Below are positions 17,307-25,553 of a stretch of 34,901 nucleotides of DNA, piece by piece. Below the pieces are notes generated by a model. It was not told the origin of the DNA. It saw only the letters and a program-made list of their open reading frames with translations, and ran no database searches. The DNA comes from Colwellia sp. C2M11 (GTDB lineage: Bacteria > Pseudomonadota > Gammaproteobacteria > Enterobacterales > Alteromonadaceae). Location: assembly GCF_018860915.1 (NCBI RefSeq), contig NZ_JAHKQD010000043.1:67915-102815 (forward strand). Direction: 5' to 3'. The position numbers and the translations under genes are program-made. Every line of letters starts with the position of its first letter. The first letter of the stretch is position 1.

Positions 17307-18209
17307 TTAAGCCATTAACGCCGTTAATATTAACGCAATAGAAATACTGGTCGCCATTTCAATACTAGCAACACCAATATTATGTTGTTGATCCACTTCT
17401 TCTACTAAATTAATACCCCACAAGACAATGCGTTTTGCGAGCGAAGTTAACAAAGATACTAGTACCGTCATAATAAGCCCGAATACTAACCAGCCAAGTA
17501 GGTTTACCACTAAGGTATCTGGGCTATAAATAAGAAAATGGCTTGCAGCTGTTACCGCAAGTGCCGTACTAATTACTTGGCCACTGTAGCGTATCGCAAG
17601 TGCTAATTGACCTTCACTTAACGCTTCTTGTAAGCAATCTTCTTGATTGTTTTTAGCATACTTACCTTCACGAATACGCGTTACTAATACCAGCACCGCT
17701 TGTGCAACAATAAAACCACTAGTAATAGCAATAAAAGTGGCTAGGCTTAAACCGTCAACCCACAACAACACCGAGCGAATAATAATTGCGGTAGCAATAG
17801 CACCTGCCGCATCAATAATACCTATGCTAAGGTTTTGCTCTTTTATCAACTCAGTTTTATTTAAATGCTGTAAGGCAATTTTGTCTTGCACAATACGGCC
17901 TACTTTAATTAATACCAAACCGTATGTACCGTAGGCGAGCATACCGACTATTTCCATTAAATAACTAGGAGCATTTTCGCCAGTAATTGCGCCAGTTAAC
18001 ACAATACCTAGGGCTAAAATACTACCAGCGACACTCACACCAAAAGCAAAGTTATCTTTATGGGCTAATTCTTCAGTTGTATTAACCTGGCTGGTTAATC
18101 CTAATAAAAAGCGCATAGCACCTAAAAGCGCAATGGCAATGGTAATATCGATAGCTAAATAAATGAGGAGTTCTTGATTTACACCAACAAGCTCAATTAA
18201 TGTATTCAT
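17307..18209 (-). CDS. yjfL: double DUF350 membrane protein (YjfL-like)
   Basis: A 300-residue inner-membrane protein with about eight transmembrane helices. Four related half-units are visible, each with an Asn/Gln-rich lead-in followed by G-x-x-x-A-G-type helices: KDNFAFGVSVAGSILALGI (~51-69), KEQNLSIGIIDAAGAIATAI (~123-142), EGQLALAIRYSGQVISTAL (~198-216) and QQHNIGVASIEMATSISIAL (~276-295). One DUF350 domain holds two such units, so this is a tandem duplication; E. coli YjfL, at about 132 residues, is a single domain. It is 24 bases downstream of the lipoprotein gene and probably shares its operator-controlled promoter. Function is unknown. The association with PspA and aminopropyltransferases suggests a role in membrane stress. 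Confidence 0.85.
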   Translation of the reverse strand: MNTLIELVGVNQELLIYLAIDITIAIALLGAMRFLLGLTSQVNTTEELAHKDNFAFGVSVAGSILALGIVLTGAITGENAPSYLMEIVGMLAYGTYGLVLIKVGRIVQDKIALQHLNKTELIKEQNLSIGIIDAAGAIATAIIIRSVLLWVDGLSLATFIAITSGFIVAQAVLVLVTRIREGKYAKNNQEDCLQEALSEGQLALAIRYSGQVISTALAVTAASHFLIYSPDTLVVNLLGWLVFGLIMTVLVSLLTSLAKRIVLWGINLVEEVDQQHNIGVASIEMATSISIALILTALMA

Positions 18210-18233
18210 AATATATTTCGTTCCTATTACTGG

Positions 18234-19268
18234 TTACTTACCACGTCGAAAACTGCGTGAAGTGTTGGTCTTTGAATTTCTAAAACTTGAGCTTTTGCTT
18301 TTATTTGAATAGCTACTTTTACTGGCAAAGCTGCTTTTTTTAGCAGTATTACTGCGAAAGCGATTAGCGCTAGTTTGTGCGGTTTTACTTTTACTTGATA
18401 AGCTCGAAGAGCCGGTACGGTTTTTACTATACGGACTCGTAAATTTTTGTCCTCTACTCGCAAATGATTTTTTAGTACGCTCATCAAGTTTGGTTTGATT
18501 ATTTAACTGGCTAGGTGAGCTATAACGCGTTCTTCCATAATCATTGTAATAGCTGTAATTACGGCTTCTACCCCAATCATTATAATAAGTACGACGACCA
18601 AGTAAGTCGCCCATCATCGAGTACATACCATACCATGCCCAAAACGACATACCATTACTGCCCGTTTGCCAGCTACCATAACTTGGGTTACCAATAAGTT
18701 GCTCACCGGTACCAAAATCTTGTGCATTATTGGCGCTTTGACTTTGTGCTTTTGATAACGAATTAACACGTGGTAATTGTCCATCAGACATATCAGCTAA
18801 CACATTGAGCGGATCACTTAATGCTTCAGAAAATAATGTTGGGTCGGCCGCTTGATAAATATTAAGTAATTCATCATAAAGTGCTTGGCTTGACGCAAAC
18901 ATTTGCGGGGTGTTTTTTGCGGTATTTATCCGATCAAGCAAGGATAAGTACATTGGCCCTTGTACCGTGGCATCTTTTTTAAATTCATTAATTAATGCCG
19001 ATAAGTTTGGTTTTATCGCCAATACTTTTTCTGCATATTGTTGAATTAAAACAGCATTACGTACCTGGCCATTTTTTAGGGCATCACCCAATTGCGCCAC
19101 ACGTTGCTCGGTAATCGGCAATTGTTGTAAAGCTTGTTCTTTAATTGGATCTCCACAAGCAGACAAGAATAAAATAGTGACTATAAATATAGTTTTAGTA
19201 CACATATTTTTAAAAAACTGCTGAGGAAAAGAGTATTTTAGCTTTTGCATTACTGCCATCATCTCCAT
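18234..19268 (-). CDS. lipoprotein with basic Ser/Arg/Lys-rich tail
   Basis: A 344-residue predicted lipoprotein. The signal ends TIFIVTILFLSACGD with lipobox LSAC, so the mature protein starts at that Cys (residue 39 in this numbering). A helical domain follows (~45-170: EQRVAQLGDALKNGQVRNAV and a Leu/Ala-rich stretch). Next comes an aromatic Gly/Tyr/Trp region (SFWAWYGMYSMMGDLLGRRTYY, ~208-229), then about 100 residues dominated by Ser, Lys, Arg, Thr and Asn (SKSSYSNKSKSSSFRNS) and ending RSFRRGK. Start choice is open: ATG at 19268 is longest, ATG at 19250 has GGAG 12 bases upstream, and ATG at 19205 gives a textbook 17-residue signal. It occupies the place of a secreted partner of YjfL, but no similarity to YjfM is evident. 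Confidence 0.72.
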   Translation of the reverse strand: MEMMAVMQKLKYSFPQQFFKNMCTKTIFIVTILFLSACGDPIKEQALQQLPITEQRVAQLGDALKNGQVRNAVLIQQYAEKVLAIKPNLSALINEFKKDATVQGPMYLSLLDRINTAKNTPQMFASSQALYDELLNIYQAADPTLFSEALSDPLNVLADMSDGQLPRVNSLSKAQSQSANNAQDFGTGEQLIGNPSYGSWQTGSNGMSFWAWYGMYSMMGDLLGRRTYYNDWGRSRNYSYYNDYGRTRYSSPSQLNNQTKLDERTKKSFASRGQKFTSPYSKNRTGSSSLSSKSKTAQTSANRFRSNTAKKSSFASKSSYSNKSKSSSFRNSKTNTSRSFRRGK

Positions 19269-19301
19269 AAAGTGCTATGTTATTCTTAAGTTAATGTCGT
19301 A

Positions 19302-19330
19302 TTAATAGCACTAACGACATATTATGTCTA
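19302..19330 (-). promoter_or_regulatory. probable promoter of the lipoprotein-DUF350 transcript
   Basis: On the minus strand -35 TAGACA (19330-19325) and -10 TATTAA (19307-19302) are 17 bases apart. Transcription would begin near 19295, about 27 bases before the longest start. The -35 overlaps the operator copy at 19316-19328 in the same register as at the yjfI promoter. Confidence 0.62.
19316..19328. promoter_or_regulatory. operator palindrome, lipoprotein promoter
   Basis: GACATATTATGTC matches the inner 13 of the 15 bases of the yjfI operators; only the outermost pair differs (C and T). It sits over the -35 box and spacer. The divergent glnE start lies 60 bases away, so glnE could also feel it, though no glnE promoter was identified. 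Confidence 0.7.
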
Positions 19331-19387
19331 TTGTCTTAATGTTTATCTTGTATCAACTTGGTATTAGCAAAATAAAAAGGAACGCTT

Positions 19388-22303
19388 TTGTCACTTCTCA
19401 CATTGTCTCAACTTAATGATAATAAGTTACTTGAACAGCAGCAACATAAAAGTTGGCAGCAGTTTAGCCAGCAGCACGCTGAAAGTTATCAAATACTAAC
19501 ACAGCAGCAGCTTGAACACTTTAAAATCGCAATTACTTTAAGTGATTTTGTATTAGCAAGTGCATTGCAAGCACCTGAATTAGTATTAGACTTATTTGTA
19601 AGTAAAAGTGTTTATCTTACTTCCACTCCAGCGTACGAAACTTTATTACAAGATTTACTAATTGACTGTAAAAGTGAAGAGCAACTACATAAAATTTTAA
19701 GAAACTTTCGTTTGGAGCACATGGTTAATATTGCCATTGCAGACTTGGTATTGAACATTGATCTTGAAAAATCGTTAGAAAGATTGTCGTTACTGGCAGA
19801 TGCCCTTATTCAAACAAGTTTGCATTGGTTAACTGAGTTTTGTCAGGAAAAGTGGGGTGTACCAACCAGTAATGACGGTCAGCCACAACCGCTACTTGTT
19901 TATGGTATGGGTAAACTGGGTGGGAAAGAGCTGAACTTCTCGTCTGACATCGACTTAATATTTGTTTACCCTTATAGCGGTGAAACCAAAGGCTGCCGCC
20001 GTAGCTTAGACAATCAACAGTTTTTTACTCGTTTAGCGCAAAAACTTATCACTTCACTTCATCAACAAACGGCAGACGGTTTCGTCTATCGAGTTGATAT
20101 GCGATTAAGACCTTTTGGCGATAGTGGTCCACTGGTATTAACATTCAATGCCATGGAAGATTACTATCAAGAGCAAGGCCGAGACTGGGAACGTTATGCC
20201 ATGTTAAAGGCAAGGGTTATTCCTAATTTAGCAAGCTCAACAATGCCAGAAGAAGATTATCATCAGCAATTAACGGCTATGTTAAAGCCTTTTGTTTATC
20301 GTCGTTATATCGATTTTAGTGTTATTGACAGTTTGCGCAAAATGAAAAGTATGATCTCGCAAGAGGTACGTCGCAAGCAATTAGTAAATAATATTAAACT
20401 CGGTGCGGGCGGTATTCGAGAAATTGAATTTATCGTTCAAGTATTTCAATTAATCCGAGGGGGCAGAGTTGAAGAATTACAGCAACGCAATTTACTAACC
20501 GTTTTACCTCAACTGGTTATTGCTGGTGAGCTAGAAGAAGACAATAAAAGAGTATTACAAAATGCCTATTGCTTTTTACGTCGCGTAGAAAATATTTTAC
20601 AAGCTTTAGCCGACAAACAAACACAAACGCTACCTGAGAATGACTTAGACAAACAACGACTACTTATTGTTCTTAAAATCGACACTTGGGAAGACTTTAT
20701 GCATGTGCTGCAAGGGCATATGAATGATGTACACGAAACCTTTGAGCAATTAATTGGTGTTGAAAGTCCGAATCATCAAGCAGAAGATCAACATTGGAGT
20801 GTACTTTGGAATAGTCGTTGGAGTGATGAAGAATCTATCGCTTGGGTTGAACAAGAGCAAACCACACAAGATAGCGTAATATGGAATAGTGAAGCAATTT
20901 GGCGTTTATTATCAGACTTTAGAGATGATGTCAGTAAGCGCAGCATTGGCAGCCGAGGCCGACAAGTATTAGACAAACTTATTCCTTTATTGATATGCCA
21001 CATTAAACAAGCCAAGCAAGCTGAATTTGTACTTGAACGAGTGTTGCACGTATTTAAAAGAATAGTAACTCGCACTGCCTATTTAGAATTGTTATTTGAA
21101 AATGAAGGCGCTCTAAAACAATTAATACACTTATGCCAAGCAAGTAGTTGGGTAACTGACTATATTGCTAAATACCCTATTTTATTAGATGAGTTGATTG
21201 ACCCAACGTTACTACATAATCCGCCGCAGTTATCGACTTACGGCGTTGAGTTAAGAGAAAGTATGTTGCGTATTCCTGAAGAAGATCTTGAAGCGCAAAT
21301 GGACGGCCTACGTCTTTTCAAGCAAGCACAACAATTACGTATTGCCGCCGCTGATATTGCCGGTGTTTTAGATGTGATCACTGTCAGCGATCATCTAACC
21401 GCTTTAGCTGAAGCCATTATTAATGAAGTTATAAATATTGCTTGGCAGCAAGTGGCGAACCGTTTTGGTGTACCAACCTCAACCATTGATAGTGAAAATA
21501 AAGGCTTTGGTGTTATCGCTTACGGCAAAACAGGTGGTAAAGAGTTAAGTTATGGCTCAGATCTAGATTTAGTCTTTGTGCATAACAGCCCTCAAGGTGA
21601 AGAAACCACAGGGCTTGCAGGCGGTAGTAAAGTCGTTTCATCAAGTCAGTTTTATGTCAAATTTGCTCAGCGTATTATGCATATTTTTAACACCCGCATG
21701 AACAGCGGTATCCTATATGAATTAGATATGCGCTTACGTCCGTCGGGTAATGCGGGCATATTAGTCATTCATATCAATAATTTTGGTCAATATCAGCAAG
21801 AAGAAGCATGGACCTGGGAGCACCAAGCACTGGTGCGAGCTCGTATTGTTTATGGTAATAAAGCGATTATTGATACCTTTAAAACAATACGTGAAGAGGT
21901 ACTAAATAAAAGCAGAGATAAGGTTAAGTTAAAAGAAGAGGTCAAAATGATGCGCGAAAAAATGCGTAATCACCTTGATAAATCGACCGATACTCACCTT
22001 GATATTAAGCAAGGTGCAGGCGGTTTAGTCGACATTGAATTTATCGCACAATATCTAGTTTTAGCACACAGCTGTGAACATAAAAGTCTAACAGAGCGTT
22101 GCGACAATTTAGGTATTTTTAAGTTACTAGCAAAACTGGATATATTAACCAGTGGTGAGCAAGATATCTTAACCAGTAATTATCAACAGCTCAGACACCT
22201 AGGTCATGTCGCCACGCTACGCAATGAAAACTTACTTATTGATAACTCCTTATTACCAGAAAAAGAACAAGTGAGCGCGCTATGGCATAAGTTTATTGAA
22301 TAA
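19388..22303 (+). CDS. glnE: bifunctional glutamine synthetase adenylyltransferase/deadenylase
   Basis: GlnE adds AMP to, and removes it from, glutamine synthetase under PII control. The 971 residues contain the two nucleotidyltransferase domains: an N-terminal deadenylylase with GMGKLGGKELNFSSDIDL (173-190, Asp187 and Asp189) and a C-terminal adenylylase with AYGKTGGKELSYGSDLDL (~711-728). Each is followed by an RPFGDSGPL- or RPSGNAGIL-type strand and a helical GAGGIREIEF or GAGGLVDIEF segment. The start is TTG at 19388-19390: AAGGA lies 7 bases upstream and the frame begins SLLTLSQLN. A TTG start and the Thr in GKTGGKE (usually Leu) are minor oddities. The stop codon falls inside the first, degenerate unit of repeat array 2. 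Confidence 0.96.
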   Translation: MSLLTLSQLNDNKLLEQQQHKSWQQFSQQHAESYQILTQQQLEHFKIAITLSDFVLASALQAPELVLDLFVSKSVYLTSTPAYETLLQDLLIDCKSEEQLHKILRNFRLEHMVNIAIADLVLNIDLEKSLERLSLLADALIQTSLHWLTEFCQEKWGVPTSNDGQPQPLLVYGMGKLGGKELNFSSDIDLIFVYPYSGETKGCRRSLDNQQFFTRLAQKLITSLHQQTADGFVYRVDMRLRPFGDSGPLVLTFNAMEDYYQEQGRDWERYAMLKARVIPNLASSTMPEEDYHQQLTAMLKPFVYRRYIDFSVIDSLRKMKSMISQEVRRKQLVNNIKLGAGGIREIEFIVQVFQLIRGGRVEELQQRNLLTVLPQLVIAGELEEDNKRVLQNAYCFLRRVENILQALADKQTQTLPENDLDKQRLLIVLKIDTWEDFMHVLQGHMNDVHETFEQLIGVESPNHQAEDQHWSVLWNSRWSDEESIAWVEQEQTTQDSVIWNSEAIWRLLSDFRDDVSKRSIGSRGRQVLDKLIPLLICHIKQAKQAEFVLERVLHVFKRIVTRTAYLELLFENEGALKQLIHLCQASSWVTDYIAKYPILLDELIDPTLLHNPPQLSTYGVELRESMLRIPEEDLEAQMDGLRLFKQAQQLRIAAADIAGVLDVITVSDHLTALAEAIINEVINIAWQQVANRFGVPTSTIDSENKGFGVIAYGKTGGKELSYGSDLDLVFVHNSPQGEETTGLAGGSKVVSSSQFYVKFAQRIMHIFNTRMNSGILYELDMRLRPSGNAGILVIHINNFGQYQQEEAWTWEHQALVRARIVYGNKAIIDTFKTIREEVLNKSRDKVKLKEEVKMMREKMRNHLDKSTDTHLDIKQGAGGLVDIEFIAQYLVLAHSCEHKSLTERCDNLGIFKLLAKLDILTSGEQDILTSNYQQLRHLGHVATLRNENLLIDNSLLPEKEQVSALWHKFIE

Positions 22304-22713
22304 TTTATTCGCCTAATAATAAGAGCAGGCGACTGAAGTCGCCCCTACATTCACCCTACATATGCCTTAACAAAGAACATTGTTAGGCGAAGGTGAACAA
22401 CATCACCGTAGGGGCGAATTTATTCGCCTAATAATAAGAGCAGGCGACTGAAGTCGCCCCTACATAAGCCTCTACATTCACCTTAACAAAAAACATTGTT
22501 AGGCGAAGGTGAACAACATCACTGTAGGGGCGAATTTATTCGCCTAATAATAAGAGCAGGCGACATTTGTCGTCACTACTTCACCCTACATACGCCCTAC
22601 ATAAGCCTCTACATTCACCCTATATACGCCTTAACAAAAAACATTGTTAGGCGAAGGTGAACAACATCACCGTAGGGGCGAATTTATTCGCCTAATAATA
22701 AAAACAGGCGACC
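22304..22713 (-). repeat. hairpin repeat array 2 (reverse orientation, 3 units plus a degenerate one)
   Basis: The same family as array 1 on the opposite strand. Cores GGCGAATTTATTCGCC start at 22413, 22529 and 22677. A fourth, half-destroyed core at 22298-22313 spans the glnE stop codon. Periods are 116 and 148; the longer comes from extra copies of the short tail sub-repeat. The third unit carries an altered left palindrome (GGCGACATTTGTCGTC). The array fills most of the glnE to metallo-beta-lactamase gap. Confidence 0.93.
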
Positions 22714-22795
22714 GTTATTCAGAATGACAACCGTCCAAGACGGTAAATATGCTAAAGATCAGCTATACTCGAAAAACATAAGCAAAGGATTATTT

Positions 22796-24331
22796 ATGAA
22801 CATTCAACATCACGGTGCGGTAAATGGTGTAACTGGCTCATGTCACCAACTGCATATCAATAAACAAAACTCACTCCTTATTGACTGTGGCTTATTTCAA
22901 GGTACAGAAAAAGATGCGGACTTTAGCCTTGAATCCAATAGCGAGGTGAACAATGCCGCACAGCTCACTATCGACTTTGACATAAGCACAGTACGGGCAC
23001 TCATTGTTACCCATTGCCATATTGATCACGTTGGTCGAATACCTTATTTACTCGCGGCAGGTTTTCGTGGGCCAATATATGCCACTAAAGCGACTGCTCA
23101 ATTATTACCTATGGTCATTGAAGATGCTTTAAAAGTTGGTGTTACTCGCAATAAATCAATTATTGATGCCTGCTTAAGGTTGTTAAAAACACAACTTATC
23201 CCCGTAGGTTATAAACAATGGCAAACGATAGACTTAACTAATAAAGCTGTCGCGAGTAAATTAGGCACAACCGCTAAAGTTAAATTTCAAATGGCAGGAC
23301 ACATTTTAGGCTCTGCTTATATAGAAGTAGAAATAGCAACACCAACAATAACCGCGACTAACCATAAACATCGCATTGTATTCTCTGGTGATTTAGGTGC
23401 GCCATATGCACCTTTATTACCAGCACCTAAAAGTCCTTACCGCGCAGACACCTTAATTATAGAATCAACCTACGGTGATAAAAACCATCAAGGTAGAAAA
23501 GCGCGTAGCCAACAATTACAACATATTATAGAAAAAGCCGTGGCCGACAATGGTGTGGTACTTATTCCAGCCTTTAGCATTGGTAGAACACAAGAGTTAT
23601 TGTACGAACTTGAAGGAATCATCTTTGAGCAACAACGCTCCCAGCAACAAAAATCTCAACAAAAAACAAAGCCAGCAGCTCAAGCTCATCAGCTGGCAAC
23701 AATGTGGCAAAACATCGATATTATTGTCGATTCACCTATGGCGGCAAAATTTACTGAACAGTATCGAAACTTTAAAACCTTATGGGACAAGGAAGCGAAA
23801 CGTAAACTTAAGGCTGGTCGTCATCCTTTAAACTTTGAACAGCTTTATACCGTTAATAGTCATCAAGAGCACCTTGACACTATCGCTTATCTAGCCAAAG
23901 GGCGAAATTTCACTAACGCCAAACCCGCTATTGTTATAGCCGCGAGTGGTATGTGTAGTGGTGGCAGAATAGTCAATTACCTTAAGCAGTTTTTAACTGA
24001 CAGCACTACCGATGTGCTTTTTGTAGGCTATCAAGCACAAGGAACCTTGGGGCGCAGTATTCAACAATACGGGCCAACACTCGCACAGCCCAATAAACAA
24101 GGTTATGTTTATATTGATGGTAACCGGGTAACAATTAATGCCATGGTGCATACTATTAGTGGATACTCCGCCCATGCCGATCAAAATGGCCTCGTTAATT
24201 TTGTTAAGCGTATGCATCATAAACCACAGCATATAAAAATAGTGCATGGTGATGAAAATGCGAAACAAGCGTTAGCACAACAGTATCAACAATTATTACC
24301 AACGGCTAAAATAGAAATTCCAACGGGCTAA
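22796..24331 (+). CDS. beta-CASP metallo-beta-lactamase fold ribonuclease-like protein
   Basis: A 511-residue MBL-fold protein of the CPSF/beta-CASP RNA-processing type. The metal motif HCHIDH (His73, His75, Asp77, His78) is followed by FSGDLGAPY and by the beta-CASP inserts: VVLIPAFSIGRTQELLYEL, DSPMAAKFTEQY, AASGMCSGGRIVNYL and GYSAHADQNGLVNF. The IVHGDENA near the end supplies the last metal His. Such proteins act as single-strand RNA endo/exonucleases; the target here is unknown. The frame is open from 22724, but the ATG at 22796 is chosen because AAGGA is 6 bases upstream and the family N-terminus (MNIQHHGAVNGVTGSCH) begins there. No cytosolic targeting signals. It follows repeat array 2 and is not obviously in an operon. 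Confidence 0.88.
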   Translation: MNIQHHGAVNGVTGSCHQLHINKQNSLLIDCGLFQGTEKDADFSLESNSEVNNAAQLTIDFDISTVRALIVTHCHIDHVGRIPYLLAAGFRGPIYATKATAQLLPMVIEDALKVGVTRNKSIIDACLRLLKTQLIPVGYKQWQTIDLTNKAVASKLGTTAKVKFQMAGHILGSAYIEVEIATPTITATNHKHRIVFSGDLGAPYAPLLPAPKSPYRADTLIIESTYGDKNHQGRKARSQQLQHIIEKAVADNGVVLIPAFSIGRTQELLYELEGIIFEQQRSQQQKSQQKTKPAAQAHQLATMWQNIDIIVDSPMAAKFTEQYRNFKTLWDKEAKRKLKAGRHPLNFEQLYTVNSHQEHLDTIAYLAKGRNFTNAKPAIVIAASGMCSGGRIVNYLKQFLTDSTTDVLFVGYQAQGTLGRSIQQYGPTLAQPNKQGYVYIDGNRVTINAMVHTISGYSAHADQNGLVNFVKRMHHKPQHIKIVHGDENAKQALAQQYQQLLPTAKIEIPTG

Positions 24332-25553
24332 TAAAGTATATGGGCACTTGTATGCGAAATTAAAGTAAGTCCTTTATTCCCTTTATTCATAACTAAAGAA
24401 CAAGCACTAAAGAACAAGTGTTAAAGAATGTGCGTAGAAGATAAAAGCACACATAAAATATAAAGGGTCAACCTAAGCAAATTAATCACACCGTAGTTAC
24501 AAAGTAATAGCAAAGCAATAACAGCGCAACAGTCCTGAATTTCATAATTTATTCGTTAAAATGGCTAATAACATGAATATAACCATTTTACCGGCTGTTT
24601 TTTCATCATAGTTAATTTCTCTTCAGGGGAATTAAGAAATTTTTCTAATTCACTTTACTATTATGAATCTCACTCAACATGCTCATAAAATACGTCACAC
24701 TAAAGTAGGTATAGTTAAGCATTCCTATGTATCGTTAGGTGTAGCCAAGTACAGCCAAGCCCAATCATGCTTAATCAACCATAAATAAGGTACGTGAGTT
24801 CAAATAAACAGCGATAATGTTACACACAGTAAACAGTAAGGTAATAAAAGAACAAAGTTAAAGTTGAAGAATAAAGTCATAAAAAACCATGTAGAAACCA
24901 ACAAAAATTTAACAAAAAAATAACATACGAAACAACAGGTAACATCTTAGGTGGAACTTTTTTCTCGTACACTGTTTGCAACACTATTACCGTGTGATTA
25001 GCTCGTTAGTTTGCAGTTAGTACAATCGATTTTATCTTAAGGTTTTTGGGGTGGATTACGTGCAGCTATTGATACTAAAGGCTTGTACAGTAGTTGCTCT
25101 AGTCAATATAGACGGTTGACAAATGCTGAAATAGCAAGCTCGCACAACAAGCAATAGCCAGATCTGATCACCAGATTACAACAAATTACAATTTATAATA
25201 AATTTGTCGCTTATATATAAGAAATAATTAACTTTATGTGTTGATTATTAAAAAATATAAAGTTACTATCTTTTTGAAACATGTAGGTTGTAGGTGATAT
25301 TTTGTTTTACGTATTTTGTGATTTGTTGCGTAAAGTTCAGTTTGAAGCAGAATTCCAACATGATATTGTTTCAGGTTTAAAACTATAAACAACATGTTTC
25401 TACAACAAAAAATATTTGCCAATAAAAACATGATGGCAGATACTTTTTGTGCGTAAAGCATGATAATGTTGTAAACCGAAAACACGATTTAAATGTACTC
25501 ATATGTTGGCATATGAAGTATTAAAGTAATATTTAAGTGATAGGAACACTATA
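24332..25553. other. 1.2-kb gene-free region before the giant lipoprotein gene
   Basis: No credible gene on either strand. It holds a 14-bp tandem repeat (24392-24433) and a perfect TTGACA at 25109 without a good -10. It also holds a CTTATATATAAG palindrome near 25211 and inverted GAAACATGT/ACATGTTTC elements about 120 bases apart near 25275 and 25393. The last ~350 bases are very AT-rich. A long 5' leader or several regulatory sites for the downstream gene would explain the length; neither is proven. Confidence 0.5.
24392..24433. repeat. 14-bp tandem repeat, about 3 copies
   Basis: ACTAAAGAACAAGC, ACTAAAGAACAAGT and the degenerate GTTAAAGAATGTGC follow each other directly about 60 bases after the metallo-beta-lactamase stop. 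Role unknown. Confidence 0.6.

Noticed and set aside
18227..18487. Separate 86-residue gene on the minus strand
   Set aside because: Out-of-frame shadow of the low-complexity Ser/Lys tail of the lipoprotein gene.
22724..22795. Upstream start of the metallo-beta-lactamase gene
   Set aside because: The extra 24 residues lack family similarity and the ATG at 22796 has a proper AAGGA site. The upstream part abuts the repeat array.
25109..25114. Promoter of the giant lipoprotein gene at the perfect TTGACA
   Set aside because: No acceptable -10 box 15-19 bases downstream, and it is 440 bases from the start codon.
25234..25485. 83-residue minus-strand frame in the long gene-free region
   Set aside because: No ribosome site and AT-driven composition rich in Ile, Leu, Phe and Tyr. 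It does not resemble a protein and is most likely chance.
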